Positions 1-8,750 are shown, counted from the first letter of the stretch. The stretch is DNA of 64,000 bases from DASWJZ01 sp963720705 (GCA_963720705.1 CAVRGJ010000006.1:186001-250000); one strand, 5' to 3'. Numbers and translations are program-made. Notes: generated by a model from the letters alone, not told the origin.

Positions 1-859
1 GCACCGCCCGATCGCCGATGACGACGCTGCCGGCGAGCGCCACTTGGCCGCAGAGCAGGCAGTCCATGCCTATTTGCACGTTGTGTCCGATCATGACGAG
101 GTCGTCGATCTTGGTGCCGGAGCCGATGCGCGTCGGCCGGAGCGTTCCGCGGTCGATCGAGGTCAGCGCGCCGATCTCCACATCGTCGCCGATATCCACG
201 CCGGCAAGCGAATGTATCTTTAGGAGCGGATTGCGAGCCGTAGCCGGCGCCCCGCCGTTCGAGTAGCCGCGTGCTGCCTCCACCCCGCCCGGCGAGGTCG
301 GGATAAAGCCGAATCCGTCTGCGCCGACCGAGGCATTGTTGTGAATCACGGCGCGGTCGCCGACGTGGCAGTTCATGCCGATCCGCACACCGGGATAGAT
401 CAGGCAATCCTCCCCGACGACGGCGCCCTCTGCCACGGTCGCCTGGGAGAGCAGGACGGTGCGCGCACCGATCGATGCTCCCGGCCCAACCACGGTGAAG
501 GGGCCGATCGAGGCGTCGGGGCCGATCGCTGCGTCGGGCGCGACGACGGAGGTCGGATGGATGCCCGGGGTCGATGCCGGCCTCAGCTGGAAAAGCTGCG
601 TGGCCTCGGCGAACGCAGTTCGCGAAATCGGAGCAAGCAGGACGGTGCGAAAACGCCCATCGGGAATGTCGCTTCCCTCCGCGACGAGCACGATCTCTGC
701 ACGCGTATCAGCCAAGGTGCGGAGCACATCCTGGGTCAGCGCCACGGCGAGATCGCCACGACCGCGCGCTTCTGCAGGATGGACTGCGCGCGTCACGTCC
801 GCATCGGCGTCTCCAACAATGCGGGCGGCTAGGGCCGCTGCGACGGCGCTTGCTTTCAA
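1..859 (-). CDS. lpxD: UDP-3-O-acylglucosamine N-acyltransferase LpxD (3' end beyond window)
   Basis: LpxD adds the second 3-hydroxyacyl chain, from acyl-ACP, to UDP-3-O-acylglucosamine in the cytoplasmic part of lipid A synthesis. The minus strand encodes an open frame of 286 codons that leaves the window at base 1. An N-terminal uridine-binding-like region is followed by left-handed beta-helix hexapeptide repeats (VVGPGASIG, AVIHNNASVG) and the family segments GADGFGF, SIDRGTL and MIGHNVQIG; the last carries the catalytic-type histidine. The start chosen is TTG at 859, because it has GGAG about 5 bases upstream and no ATG or GTG lies between it and the in-frame stop a little further up. LpxD is usually about 340-350 residues, so roughly 55-65 C-terminal residues are missing. 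It is transcribed away from the beta-barrel gene to its right. The family call is secure; the start codon is less so. Confidence 0.9.
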   Translation of the reverse strand, partial: MKASAVAAALAARIVGDADADVTRAVHPAEARGRGDLAVALTQDVLRTLADTRAEIVLVAEGSDIPDGRFRTVLLAPISRTAFAEATQLFQLRPASTPGIHPTSVVAPDAAIGPDASIGPFTVVGPGASIGARTVLLSQATVAEGAVVGEDCLIYPGVRIGMNCHVGDRAVIHNNASVGADGFGFIPTSPGGVEAARGYSNGGAPATARNPLLKIHSLAGVDIGDDVEIGALTSIDRGTLRPTRIGSGTKIDDLVMIGHNVQIGMDCLLCGQVALAGSVVIGDRAV

Positions 860-1171
860 AAGGGGCTCCGATCGGAATGGTTGGGATTAGTGGAGCGAGC
901 CGCCCGCCGCAACGAGAATCGCCCACCCCTCAAGCGAATCGCTGGCCGGCCGGTCGCGGCACCGTTGCCATGCTGGAGCGGCTATCCCCTACACGCCTTC
1001 GCGCTCCATTAAGCATTGTGGCGCAAGTGCGGGTTTCTTCAGCGAAAATTCTTTGTTTTTCCAAGATTTTGGCCCGTCGATACCAAACTGCGGACCGATC
1101 TCGCGGCAATGGAACATGCGCGAGCAAATCGCATTCTTCTGACCGCGACAGAGGGGCCTATCTGGAGGTCT
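860..1171. other. Divergent intergenic region between lpxD and the beta-barrel gene
   Basis: This 312-base stretch separates two divergent genes and must hold both promoters. I see no open frame with a ribosome-binding site and no RNA gene. The middle, around 1010-1070, is noticeably more AT-rich than its surroundings, as expected for promoter DNA, but I cannot assign a -35/-10 pair with confidence. Confidence 0.5.
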
Positions 1172-1813
1172 ATGATGCGTCTAAGTGTCCTGCTCGGAGC
1201 GGCCGCGACGGCGTTTTTGTCGGCTCCGGCTCTTGCCGCCGATCTTACCTCACCCGAGCCGCTGCCGACCCCGCAGGTGGTCGAAGCTACGCCAGCCAAC
1301 AATTGGACCGGGTTCTACCTCGGCGCGCTCGGCGGCTTCGGCTGGGGAAATGACGCCACATCCACGGCTGGCAGCATCAGCGCCGACGGTTTCGACACCG
1401 GCGGCTATGCCGGCGCCAACTGGCAATGGGGGAACTTCGTGGTCGGCGCCGAAGGCGACTTCTTGTTCCCCTGGCGCGACGGGTCGAGCGGCGGCGTCTC
1501 CGTCGATCAGGGTGTGAACGGATCGTTGCGCGCCCGCGCCGGCATCGCGCTCGACCGCTTCCTTCTCTACGGAACCGCCGGCGCGGCGATGACCGATCTG
1601 CAGCTTTCCGGCGGTGGGATAAGCGACGACCAGGCGCTCCTGGGCTGGACCGCCGGCGCCGGCATCGAAGGCATGCTCACCAACAACCTCACTGCCCGCT
1701 TCGAGTACCGCTTCACCGACTACCAGGACAAGACGTTCGCCATCGGCGGCGGGCCGATAAACAGCGATCTCACGACGCACACGATCCATGGCGGCATCGG
1801 CCTCAAGTTCTGA
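1172..1813 (+). CDS. Outer-membrane beta-barrel protein (Omp25/porin-like)
   Basis: This is a 213-residue exported protein that should form a small outer-membrane beta-barrel. Residues 1-22 form a signal peptide ending in ALA, with predicted cleavage before AD. The mature part begins with a Pro-rich linker and then NWTGFYLGALGGFGWG, the typical opening of Rhizobiales Omp25-type proteins. Alternating hydrophobic strands follow, and the chain ends in GIGLKF with a terminal Phe, as in many barrel proteins recognised by BamA. GGAGG at 1164-1168 supports the ATG at 1172, although ATG 1175 is also well placed. A strong terminator follows at 1839-1866. Such proteins help stabilise the envelope; a specific substrate cannot be deduced. 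Confidence 0.85.
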   Translation: MMRLSVLLGAAATAFLSAPALAADLTSPEPLPTPQVVEATPANNWTGFYLGALGGFGWGNDATSTAGSISADGFDTGGYAGANWQWGNFVVGAEGDFLFPWRDGSSGGVSVDQGVNGSLRARAGIALDRFLLYGTAGAAMTDLQLSGGGISDDQALLGWTAGAGIEGMLTNNLTARFEYRFTDYQDKTFAIGGGPINSDLTTHTIHGGIGLKF

Positions 1814-1838
1814 GGCCGCCGCAATCGCGATTTTGGCA

Positions 1839-1872
1839 GAAGCCCGGGCCGCCGCACCCGGGCTTCTTCCTT
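1839..1872 (+). terminator. Rho-independent terminator, possibly bidirectional
   Basis: GAAGCCCGGG at 1839-1848 pairs perfectly with CCCGGGCTTC at 1857-1866 across an 8-base loop, followed by a T-rich tract (TTCCTTTCTT). It lies 26 bases after the beta-barrel stop. The acetyltransferase gene from the other strand ends at 1875, so the same hairpin may serve both converging transcripts, although on the minus strand the downstream tract is less T-rich. Confidence 0.75.
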
Positions 1873-1874
1873 TC

Positions 1875-2327
1875 TTATCGACGGACGAGCGCCTTGCGGA
1901 AATGGACGGCGCGTTCGACTTCGTCGAAGCCAAGCGCTGCATGGGCGTCGGCGCTGGCACGATTGGCGATCCGCGCATCTGACGCGATCTCGGTGTACCC
2001 GCCTGCGGCTCCCCAGGCTTCCGCTGCCGCGATCAGCGCCCGCCCCACACCTTTGCGGCGCGCCTTCGGTGCGACGTACCAGCCCTCGACATAGGGCACC
2101 GGCGACGAGCTGCAGCCATCCGCGTGCGACCGCAAAGAAAGCTCCACGAAGCCGGCAAGGTCGCCCCCCGGCGCCTCCGCGACGAACACCGCGTCAATCA
2201 GGTACGGGCGAGTGAAGAATACGGCGGCTTCCCGCGCGAGCTCTTCGGCATCCGCCTCGGGCCACAAGGCGCTGCGCATTGCGGCCCACGCGTCAATGTC
2301 GCGCGCTTCGAGCGCCCGAACGCGCAT
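1875..2327 (-). CDS. GNAT acetyltransferase, aminoglycoside 6'-N-acetyltransferase-like
   Basis: This 150-residue protein is a single GNAT domain that would transfer acetyl from acetyl-CoA to an amine. Beyond the acetyl-CoA loop (RRKGVGRALI, about residues 90-99) it carries segments typical of AAC(6') enzymes: ALWPEAD near the N-terminus, SSPVPYVEGWYV, AAEAWGAAGG, and the C-terminal block ALGFDEVERAVHFRK. These suggest the aminoglycoside 6'-N-acetyltransferase group rather than a generic GNAT. The ATG at 2327 lies only 3 bases after the ndh stop, so it is probably the second gene of an ndh-led operon. Whether it confers resistance is unknown; chromosomal members of this family can act on other amines. 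Family assignment is confident, substrate is inference. Confidence 0.8.
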   Translation of the reverse strand: MRVRALEARDIDAWAAMRSALWPEADAEELAREAAVFFTRPYLIDAVFVAEAPGGDLAGFVELSLRSHADGCSSSPVPYVEGWYVAPKARRKGVGRALIAAAEAWGAAGGYTEIASDARIANRASADAHAALGFDEVERAVHFRKALVRR

Positions 2328-2330
2328 TCT

Positions 2331-3641
2331 TCAGGCCGCGTCGCGCATTTTGGGCTTGTAGCGGCGCGGCGGTTCGGCTGCGCCGTCGGAACCGGTGATA
2401 AGGCGCGTGCCCCGCTCGAAGGTGAGATAGCTCCACGCCCAGCTGAGTGCCACGACGAGACGGCTCCTGAAGCCTATCAGTCCGTAAATGTGCACGACCG
2501 ACCAAAGCAGCCAGGCAAGGAGCCCGGTGAACTTCAGCCCATTGATCTCGGCGACTGCGCGGCTTCGCCCGATGGTCGCCAACAGGCCCGGATCGCGATA
2601 GCGGAAGGGTTGAAGCACGTTGCCGCGCGCCCGCCACTCAAGCAGCTTGGCGATGTATTTGCCCTCCTGTTGAGCAACGGTCGCAACGCCCGGCAACACC
2701 CCGCCGTTCTCATCCGTCACATGCGCGGTGTCGCCGATCACGAAGACGTTCGGATAGCCCGGAACGGAGAGGTCTGGACTCACGATCACCCGGCCAGCGC
2801 GGTCGGTCTCCGCGCCGAGCCAATTGCCGGCCGGAGAGGCGCGCACGCCCGCCGCCCAGATCATGGTGCGGCTCTCAATCCACTCCTCCCCCAGCGCAAT
2901 GCCGTGCGCGTCGCATTCAGTCACGGCGCGGTTCAGGATGACCTCCACGCCAAGCGATTCCAGGGCCTTCTTGGCGTAGTCGGAAAGCGACGGATTGAAG
3001 GTTGCGAGGAGCCGCGGTCCGGCTTCGACGAGCACGATGCGGGCGTCGCGCGGATCGATCGAGCGGAAGTCCGCGGCAAGCGCCTTCTTGGAAAGCTCGG
3101 CGATGGCGCCGGCCATCTCAACGCCTGTCGCGCCGCCGCCGACAATGGCGAAAGTCAGGAGCCGCCGCCGCTCCGCTTCATCCGTCTCCGTCTCGGCGCG
3201 CTCAAACGCGATCAGGATGCGACGGCGGATCTCGGTCGCGTCTTCGATCTTTTTCAGACCGGGCGCTGCGTCTTCCCACTCGTCATGCCCGAAATAAGCG
3301 TGGCGCGCGCCGGTCGCGATGATCAGATGGTCGTAGGGAAGCGTGCCGCGATCGGTCATCACCGTCTGCTCTTTCGGGTCGATGCCGGTGACCTTGGCGA
3401 GATGCACGCTGATATTGCTGCCGCGCAGGATGCCGCGGATCGGCGCGGCGATGTCGGCGGGCGAGAGCCCGGCCGTCGCGACCTGGTAAAGGAGGGGCTG
3501 GAACAGGTGATAATTGTGGCGGTCGACGACCGTCACGCTGAAGGGCGCGCCGGAAAGCGCCTTCGCCGCGGTGAGGCCACCAAATCCCGCTCCGACGATC
3601 ACGACGCGCGGAAGCGATGGCTGTGAAGGCGAATGGGACAT
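2331..3641 (-). CDS. ndh: Type II NADH:quinone oxidoreductase (NDH-2)
   Basis: NDH-2 is a single-subunit flavoprotein at the inner face of the membrane that passes electrons from NADH to quinone without pumping protons. The 436-residue product has an FAD-binding GAGFGG at residues 17-22, the family motif FQPLLYQVAT at 47-56, and a second dinucleotide fold with GGGATG at 168-173 for NADH. The second FAD contact, VFVIGDTA, lies near 300. The C-terminal region around LLAWLLWSVVHIYGLIG is hydrophobic and matches the membrane-anchoring end of this family. GGAG lies 8-11 bases before the ATG at 3641. It offers a non-energy-conserving entry to the bc1 chain encoded at 15.9-18.7 kb. The AAC(6')-like gene follows after 3 bases. 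Confidence 0.93.
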   Translation of the reverse strand: MSHSPSQPSLPRVVIVGAGFGGLTAAKALSGAPFSVTVVDRHNYHLFQPLLYQVATAGLSPADIAAPIRGILRGSNISVHLAKVTGIDPKEQTVMTDRGTLPYDHLIIATGARHAYFGHDEWEDAAPGLKKIEDATEIRRRILIAFERAETETDEAERRRLLTFAIVGGGATGVEMAGAIAELSKKALAADFRSIDPRDARIVLVEAGPRLLATFNPSLSDYAKKALESLGVEVILNRAVTECDAHGIALGEEWIESRTMIWAAGVRASPAGNWLGAETDRAGRVIVSPDLSVPGYPNVFVIGDTAHVTDENGGVLPGVATVAQQEGKYIAKLLEWRARGNVLQPFRYRDPGLLATIGRSRAVAEINGLKFTGLLAWLLWSVVHIYGLIGFRSRLVVALSWAWSYLTFERGTRLITGSDGAAEPPRRYKPKMRDAA

Positions 3642-3741
3642 GCTCGTGCTCCACCGAATTCGAGTGGCTTATCTTTTCCGAGCCGCGCCCCGTTCAGAAA
3701 TATAGTTTGCCTATGGGGTCGATGCGAGGGGCCTATGGCGC

Positions 3742-5796
3742 CTATTTCATGTCGAGCGCCGTGGTTCCCGCCCAATCCGCCGGCGGCGCCTCGCGGCAGA
3801 AGCGCTCGCAGCGTTCCGCCATGAGCTGAGCGGCCTTGTCGCCCGGATGAGCCGCGAGCACCTCTTTGAAGAGCTCTTCGGCGCGCCCGAACGCGCGCGC
3901 ACGGTATTCGCTGAGCGCCGTCCCGTAGAGCTTCGCCCATGCCGGCGCCGGCCCGTCCTCCGCAAGGCCGATCAGCTCGAATATGGCGATGCCTTCGGCG
4001 CGGCCATAGACGGCGATCTTATCAAGCTCGCGCACGACGATGCTGTCGCCGGCCGCGCGCCGCGTCGCCTCGCCGATGATGATCGTCGTGCCGAAAATCT
4101 TGTTGGCGCTCTCAAGCCGGCTCGCGATGTTCACGGTATCGCCGATCGCGGTGTAGTTCAGCCTGTTGTCGGAGCCGATATTGCCGACCAGCGCGCGCCC
4201 CGAATTGACCCCGATCCGCATTCTGAGCGGCCGCCCGTAATCGTCGAAGATGCGCGCGGCGATCAGCGCGCGCTCGCAGGCAAGCGCCGCCCGGCAGGCG
4301 GCTGCCGCATGCTCCGGGTTCTCCCCCGGCGCGCCCCAGAACGCCATCACCGCATCGCCGATAAACTTGTCGACCGTGCCGCGATGCTCGCTGATCGTGC
4401 GCGACAGAAGATCGAGATAGCTGCCGAGCAACGGCACGATCTTGTCGCCGAGCCGCTCGGAGAGCCCGGTGAAGCCGGCGATGTCGGCGAAGAAGACGGA
4501 GATGTCGCGGTTGGCCCCGCCCGGCCGCGCCTCGACGCCCTCGGCAACGAGTATGCGCACAAGGTCGTTCGGAAGATATTTCGCGAACGCGGAAAGCCCC
4601 GTAGCCATGCGCGATATCGCATCCGACAGAGCGTTGATTTCGGCGAGCCGTGAGGAATGTCTCTTCACCTGTGAAAGCTCGAAGCGTTCGACGTGTTGAA
4701 GCTCGCCGGCGACCCGCGCGAGCGGAGCGGCGATCATCTGCCGCGCCAGCACGATGGAAAGCGCCGCGAAGGCGAGAAGCGCCACGCCGAGGCCGATCGC
4801 GAGCCGCCGCGTGGTCGCCTCGATCGGGCCGAGGAATTCCTCCTCCGGCAACACGGTGGCAAGCACCCAGTCGGAGAAGGCAAGCGGCGTCAGCGTCACC
4901 GCGTAGGCTTTGTTGTCGACCACGTGCCGCATGGAGGTCGTCGCGTTGACCGCCATGTCGGGTCCTTCGAGCGCGTGCTTGAGCGCGCCCTGGGCGATCG
5001 GCAGGAGCGGCTGGTTGGCGAGGCTAATCGGGGTCGCCTCGTCGGCCATGGCGTCGGGCACGGCGATGATGCCCTCCTTGCCGGAAAGGATGAAGGCGGA
5101 GCCGGTGCGGCCGACCGCAAGCCCGGATAAGAAGCGCGACAGGCGTTCGTATTCGATCATGATTGCAAGCACGCCGACCTTCGTCACGTAGACCTGCACG
5201 GGGCCGGAATAAGCGAGCGCCGGATGCGTTCCGTCCGGATGCACGGTGATGTAGGTCCAGCGCGGCAGGTCGAGATCGAAGCCGAACTTGTACCAGGGCT
5301 GATCGGTGGCAACGAAATCCGACGGCTCGAATGTCCGCTCCTCGAACTCGATGTCGCCGACCACCACCTTGTAGCGATCGATCCGCCGCTGCCGCTTGCC
5401 GTCCATGACGGAGACTTCCGACATCTCGATCTCTTCGTCCCCGAGCTTGCGGGCAGAGAAGAAGTCGCCGTTCGGCCAGCCGAACACGATGCGCGACAAC
5501 GAGCCTTGCGATTGCAGCTCGGAAAGGAAGACGAACTCGCGCTTGTCTGCTTCGCGGCTGTCGAGAACGTTCTGGTAGAAAAGCGTGCGGATGGCGGCAT
5601 GGGCGGCGCGCGCCTGGGCGGCGATCTGTTCGATCTCCTTCTCCACCGTGCTGACGATCTGCGAGTTGATGGTGTCGACCAGCGCCCGGCTGTTGGCCTC
5701 CGCGGTGCGCGACCAAAGCGCGTGCACGGAAACGGCCGCGACGACGATCGCGCCGAGCACGAAGAGCGAGAGGGCGAGGCGGATGCCGATGCGCAA
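3742..5796 (-). CDS. Membrane-bound class III adenylate/guanylate cyclase with extracytoplasmic sensor
   Basis: This 684-residue protein should make a cyclic nucleotide (probably cAMP) in response to a periplasmic signal. It has a transmembrane segment at about 5-25, a large extracytoplasmic Cache-like region (about 30-325), a second transmembrane helix at about 332-352, a HAMP-like linker, and a class III cyclase domain from about 430 to 620. Both metal-binding aspartates are visible (FFADIAGFTG, D438; KFIGDAVMAFWG, D481), as is the following motif AIGDTVNIASRLE. The lysine in DKFIGD favours ATP as substrate. The start is a TTG at 5796, with GGAGA about 7 bases upstream and no better in-frame start. 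It is a single gene divergent from the DoxX gene. A cAMP source is relevant to the cyclic-nucleotide-binding protein at 60.6 kb, but that link is only speculative. Confidence 0.9.
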   Translation of the reverse strand: MRIGIRLALSLFVLGAIVVAAVSVHALWSRTAEANSRALVDTINSQIVSTVEKEIEQIAAQARAAHAAIRTLFYQNVLDSREADKREFVFLSELQSQGSLSRIVFGWPNGDFFSARKLGDEEIEMSEVSVMDGKRQRRIDRYKVVVGDIEFEERTFEPSDFVATDQPWYKFGFDLDLPRWTYITVHPDGTHPALAYSGPVQVYVTKVGVLAIMIEYERLSRFLSGLAVGRTGSAFILSGKEGIIAVPDAMADEATPISLANQPLLPIAQGALKHALEGPDMAVNATTSMRHVVDNKAYAVTLTPLAFSDWVLATVLPEEEFLGPIEATTRRLAIGLGVALLAFAALSIVLARQMIAAPLARVAGELQHVERFELSQVKRHSSRLAEINALSDAISRMATGLSAFAKYLPNDLVRILVAEGVEARPGGANRDISVFFADIAGFTGLSERLGDKIVPLLGSYLDLLSRTISEHRGTVDKFIGDAVMAFWGAPGENPEHAAAACRAALACERALIAARIFDDYGRPLRMRIGVNSGRALVGNIGSDNRLNYTAIGDTVNIASRLESANKIFGTTIIIGEATRRAAGDSIVVRELDKIAVYGRAEGIAIFELIGLAEDGPAPAWAKLYGTALSEYRARAFGRAEELFKEVLAAHPGDKAAQLMAERCERFCREAPPADWAGTTALDMK

Positions 5797-5969
5797 GCGA
5801 CAGTCTCCGATAGCGTAACGATCATCGTCCGGGGGCGCCCGCCATGCCAGCGGAAACGCAATAGCCGAGCGCTATCAGATCGATGGATCACCGGCATTTC
5901 AACAATCGGCGCGCCTATGGTGATGTCACGTCACGCCGGCGATCCGGCGCAGGATTTTGGGAGATTCAA

Positions 5970-6431
5970 ATGTCGCCGATTGCGCTCTTGGACAGCGGCC
6001 GCGCTCTTGCCGAGCGCATTCCGCAGAGCTTTCTTTCACTCGTTGCCCGCGTGGCGGTCGCTAACGTCTTCTGGACATCGGGTCAGACCAAAGTCGACGG
6101 CTTTCTGCACATCTCCAACTCGACCTTCTATCTCTTCCGCGAAGAGTACAAGGTTCCGCTACTCCCGCCCGACCTTGCCGCCTACATGTCGACGATCTCA
6201 GAGCACGTTTTCCCCGTGCTCCTGATCGTCGGGCTTGCCTCGCGCCTCTCGGCACTGGCGCTCCTCGGCATGACGCTGGTCATTCAGACCTTCGTCTATC
6301 CGAGTGGCTGGCCGGAGCACATTTTCTGGGCGACGGCGCTTCTCCTCATCATCGCGCGCGGGCCGGGCGCCGTCTCTCTCGACCATCTGATCTGGAGGAA
6401 GAGCGGCCAAGGGCTCGCCTACGCCCACTAG
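5970..6431 (+). CDS. DoxX family membrane protein
   Basis: This 153-residue integral membrane protein matches the DoxX/DoxD family of small four-helix proteins. Visible features are the opening helix LVARVAVANVFWTSGQTK, a hydrophilic turn, then three more hydrophobic segments including HVFPVLLIVGLASRLSALAL and a final helix near WATALLLIIARGPG. The ATG at 5970 has GGGAG about 6 bases upstream; an in-frame ATG at 5883 would add 29 residues of non-membrane sequence and is less likely. The gene converges on chrA, and the two stop codons overlap at a CTAG (6428-6431). DoxX proteins are associated with thiol and oxidative-stress pathways in some bacteria; the role here cannot be specified. Confidence 0.85.
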   Translation: MSPIALLDSGRALAERIPQSFLSLVARVAVANVFWTSGQTKVDGFLHISNSTFYLFREEYKVPLLPPDLAAYMSTISEHVFPVLLIVGLASRLSALALLGMTLVIQTFVYPSGWPEHIFWATALLLIIARGPGAVSLDHLIWRKSGQGLAYAH

Positions 6432-7645
6432 GCAAGGACGACGAAACGAAGCCCTAGTCCGGCGAGCGCCGAAAGCAGAAGCACGGGCACGACGCCGACA
6501 TGGAAACGGATGAGCGCGATCGCCGCCGCCGCGGCGATCAGCGCGGCCGCGAGATCGAAGTGCACTGCATCCGGAATAGGGATGGAGAATGGCCCGAATC
6601 TCCATTCTCCGACCGTCCCGAACAGGACGTGCAGCCCGAACCATAGCGCCAGATTTGCGATGACGCCGACGACTGCGGCCGTCACCGCGGCGAGCGCACC
6701 GCCGATCCGCCGGTTGTCGCGCAGCGTCTCTACGAAAGGCGCGCCGGCGAAGATGAAAAGGAACGATGGCGCGAAGATCACCCAGAGCGTGACGAAAGCA
6801 CCGATAGTACCGGCGAGAAGTGGGTCGAGACTTGCTCCGCCGCGCGCTCCGGCAAGAAAGCCGACAAAGATCAACACGAGGATGAGCGGACCAGGCGTCG
6901 TTTCGGCGAGGCCAAGGCCGGTCAGCATCTCGTCTGGCCTGAGCCAGTGATAGGTCTCGACTGCCTGTTGCGCGACATAAGAGAGCGCCGCGTAGGCACC
7001 GCCGAATGTGACGATCGCCACCTTCGAGAAGAAGAGCGCCTCCTGCGTGAAGACATTGAGGCCGCCGAGCCCTGCTGCAAGGATGGCGACCGGCCCAAGC
7101 CAAACCGCGCCCCAGACGACGGCGGATTTCGCTGCCGTACGGGCTTGATGGGAAGCGCCAGCTCCGACGGGACGACCGGATTCTCGCGCCGGCGTCGACC
7201 CGCGCCGGGAAAGAACGAACCCGACGAGCGCCGCAGCGAAAACGATCAGCGGAAACGGCGCCTTCAGGAATGCGATCGCAATGAAAGCGCCGATTGCAAC
7301 CAAAACCGACGCCGCACCCTTCAGCGCCCGCTTTGCGACTCGAATCAACGCCTCGGCGACGATCGCCAGCACTGCGGCCTTCAGCCCGAAGAAGAGGCCT
7401 TCGACGAGTGCGAGATGCCCGAAACGCTCGTAGGCGATGCTGAGCGCGAGAAGCACAAAGAAGCCCGGGAGGACGAATAGCGTGCCGGCAGCGATGCCGC
7501 CGCGCACGCCGTGAAGCAGCCAGCCGACATAGGTCGCAAGCTGCTGCGCCTCCGGCCCGGGCAGCAGCATGCAATAGTTCAACGCATGCAAGAAGCGCGT
7601 CTCGTCGATCCAGCGTCTCTCCTCAACGAAGACGCGGTGCATCAA
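6428..7645 (-). CDS. chrA: Chromate efflux transporter ChrA, apparently frameshifted at its 5' end
   Basis: ChrA is a membrane transporter of the CHR family that exports chromate. The in-frame part is 405 residues, with two homologous hydrophobic halves, and begins MHRVFVEERRW followed by the family signature LLPGPEAQQLATYVGW. The family normally begins about 40 residues earlier with an FGGPAGQIALMHR block. That block is present upstream in the same frame (KIGLVNFGGPAGQIALM, read from about 7690), but no ATG, GTG or TTG precedes it. The natural start, ATG at 7766 overlapping the chrB stop as ATGA, is in another frame. Removing one base, for example in the GGG at 7757-7759, would restore a normal protein. 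Otherwise the protein starts at TTG 7645 or ATG 7642 and lacks a conserved motif. Family is certain; integrity is in doubt. Confidence 0.8.
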   Translation of the reverse strand: MMHRVFVEERRWIDETRFLHALNYCMLLPGPEAQQLATYVGWLLHGVRGGIAAGTLFVLPGFFVLLALSIAYERFGHLALVEGLFFGLKAAVLAIVAEALIRVAKRALKGAASVLVAIGAFIAIAFLKAPFPLIVFAAALVGFVLSRRGSTPARESGRPVGAGASHQARTAAKSAVVWGAVWLGPVAILAAGLGGLNVFTQEALFFSKVAIVTFGGAYAALSYVAQQAVETYHWLRPDEMLTGLGLAETTPGPLILVLIFVGFLAGARGGASLDPLLAGTIGAFVTLWVIFAPSFLFIFAGAPFVETLRDNRRIGGALAAVTAAVVGVIANLALWFGLHVLFGTVGEWRFGPFSIPIPDAVHFDLAAALIAAAAAIALIRFHVGVVPVLLLSALAGLGLRFVVLA

Positions 7646-7762
7646 CGCGATCTGGCCGGCGGGGCCGCCAAAATTAACGAGCCCGATCTTGGCAAAGACG
7701 CGAAGCGCTTCGTCGAAGGTCGGCGTTGCCGAACTCGACGGAGGCCGGGGCTGTTCCCGCGC

Positions 7763-8581
7763 TCATTTCTTCGGCTTCGCCAAGGGCCAGTTGTGCGTCT
7801 CTTCGGTCGCGTCGCGGCACCAGCGATAGAAGGCATCGTAGAGCGTGAGCCCCGCATCGAGCTGCGCGAGATCGTCGGCGAACATGCGCGACAGTCCGAG
7901 CGACGCGGCAAGGAGCCCCGGCGCTTCCGGCGCAAGCTCGGGCCTAGCAGTATCGGCGCCGCGAACGATCGCCGCGAGGCGCTTGAGCGGCCCGGTCGCC
8001 AGCCCGAGCTCTTCGATCATGACGTCAAACGTGCACAGGTCCCCGCGATGCGACCAGAACACGCCCTCGACGTCGAAAGGCGTGGCGGCGAAGCGCTCAG
8101 CGACCGCCGGGACTTCCGACGGCGCGACAAACAGAAACACGGAGTTCGGATCGACGAAGCGGCGGATGAGCCAAGGGCAGGCAATGCGATCGATCTTCGG
8201 CCGCTCCCTCGTTACCCAGACTGTACGCCCGCAGGCATCGCGCGGCGGAAGCATCTTCCCCGGCACGAGCGGAAGGTTCGCCCCGGCCCACGCCAAAAAC
8301 CCTCCGTCGAGGGTCTCGGCTGAAATGCCCCCGCCGCGGAGCCACGCGGCAACGCCATGGCTGAGTTTCAGGCCCTTCTGGCAGACGACGACGGCAGTTC
8401 GCCCGGCAAATTCAGGTGACCAGCGCCACGGCTCGACCGAGGCCCGACGAAGAGAGGCGGGAACCAGCCTGGGGTCGGCGGCGAAATCGTCATCATCGCG
8501 GACATCGATAATGACCGGGCAACCGGGCGTGCCGACGAGGCGGGCGAGCTTTTCATGCGAAATGGTATTGATCGACGACAT
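7763..8581 (-). CDS. chrB: Rhodanese-ChrB domain protein (chromate resistance regulator/accessory)
   Basis: This 272-residue protein joins an N-terminal rhodanese-like domain (about 1-105, with the active-site-type loop VVCQKGLKLS) to a C-terminal ChrB domain opening RTVWVTRERPKIDRIACPW and containing WSHRGDLCTFDVMI. ChrB-type proteins accompany ChrA in chromate resistance and in some species act as chromate-responsive regulators. The ATG at 8581 is preceded by GGAGG with a 7-base spacing; an upstream in-frame start at 8659 has no comparable site. The stop TGA at 7763-7765 overlaps an ATG at 7764-7766, the expected chrA start, so the pair is translationally coupled by design. The rhodanese fusion hints that it handles thiol or sulfane sulfur; this is inference. 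Confidence 0.85.
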   Translation of the reverse strand: MSSINTISHEKLARLVGTPGCPVIIDVRDDDDFAADPRLVPASLRRASVEPWRWSPEFAGRTAVVVCQKGLKLSHGVAAWLRGGGISAETLDGGFLAWAGANLPLVPGKMLPPRDACGRTVWVTRERPKIDRIACPWLIRRFVDPNSVFLFVAPSEVPAVAERFAATPFDVEGVFWSHRGDLCTFDVMIEELGLATGPLKRLAAIVRGADTARPELAPEAPGLLAASLGLSRMFADDLAQLDAGLTLYDAFYRWCRDATEETHNWPLAKPKK

Positions 8582-8721
8582 GCTGCGTCCTCCGGGTAAG
8601 CGGGACGCGATTCTTCGGCATGTCGCCTCGTGGGGAGATCGCTTTCCCCATGCGGGCATCTAGGCCGAACGTCGGCGCCATTGTCAATCCGCCGCCGTGC
8701 GGAGGTAGCGCTCCACGATAT

Positions 8722-8750
8722 TTGCGTTTTTCCGCGCCCTCCCCTATAAG
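8722..8750 (+). promoter_or_regulatory. Sigma-70-type promoter of rplY
   Basis: TTGCGT at 8722-8727 and TATAAG at 8745-8750 are separated by exactly 17 bases. Transcription would start near 8757, giving an untranslated leader of about 90 bases before the rplY start codon at 8849. Confidence 0.55.

Noticed and set aside
2124..3626. A 500-codon plus-strand frame
   Set aside because: It is the mirror of ndh, whose FAD and NAD motifs are unambiguous, and its own translation has no domain.
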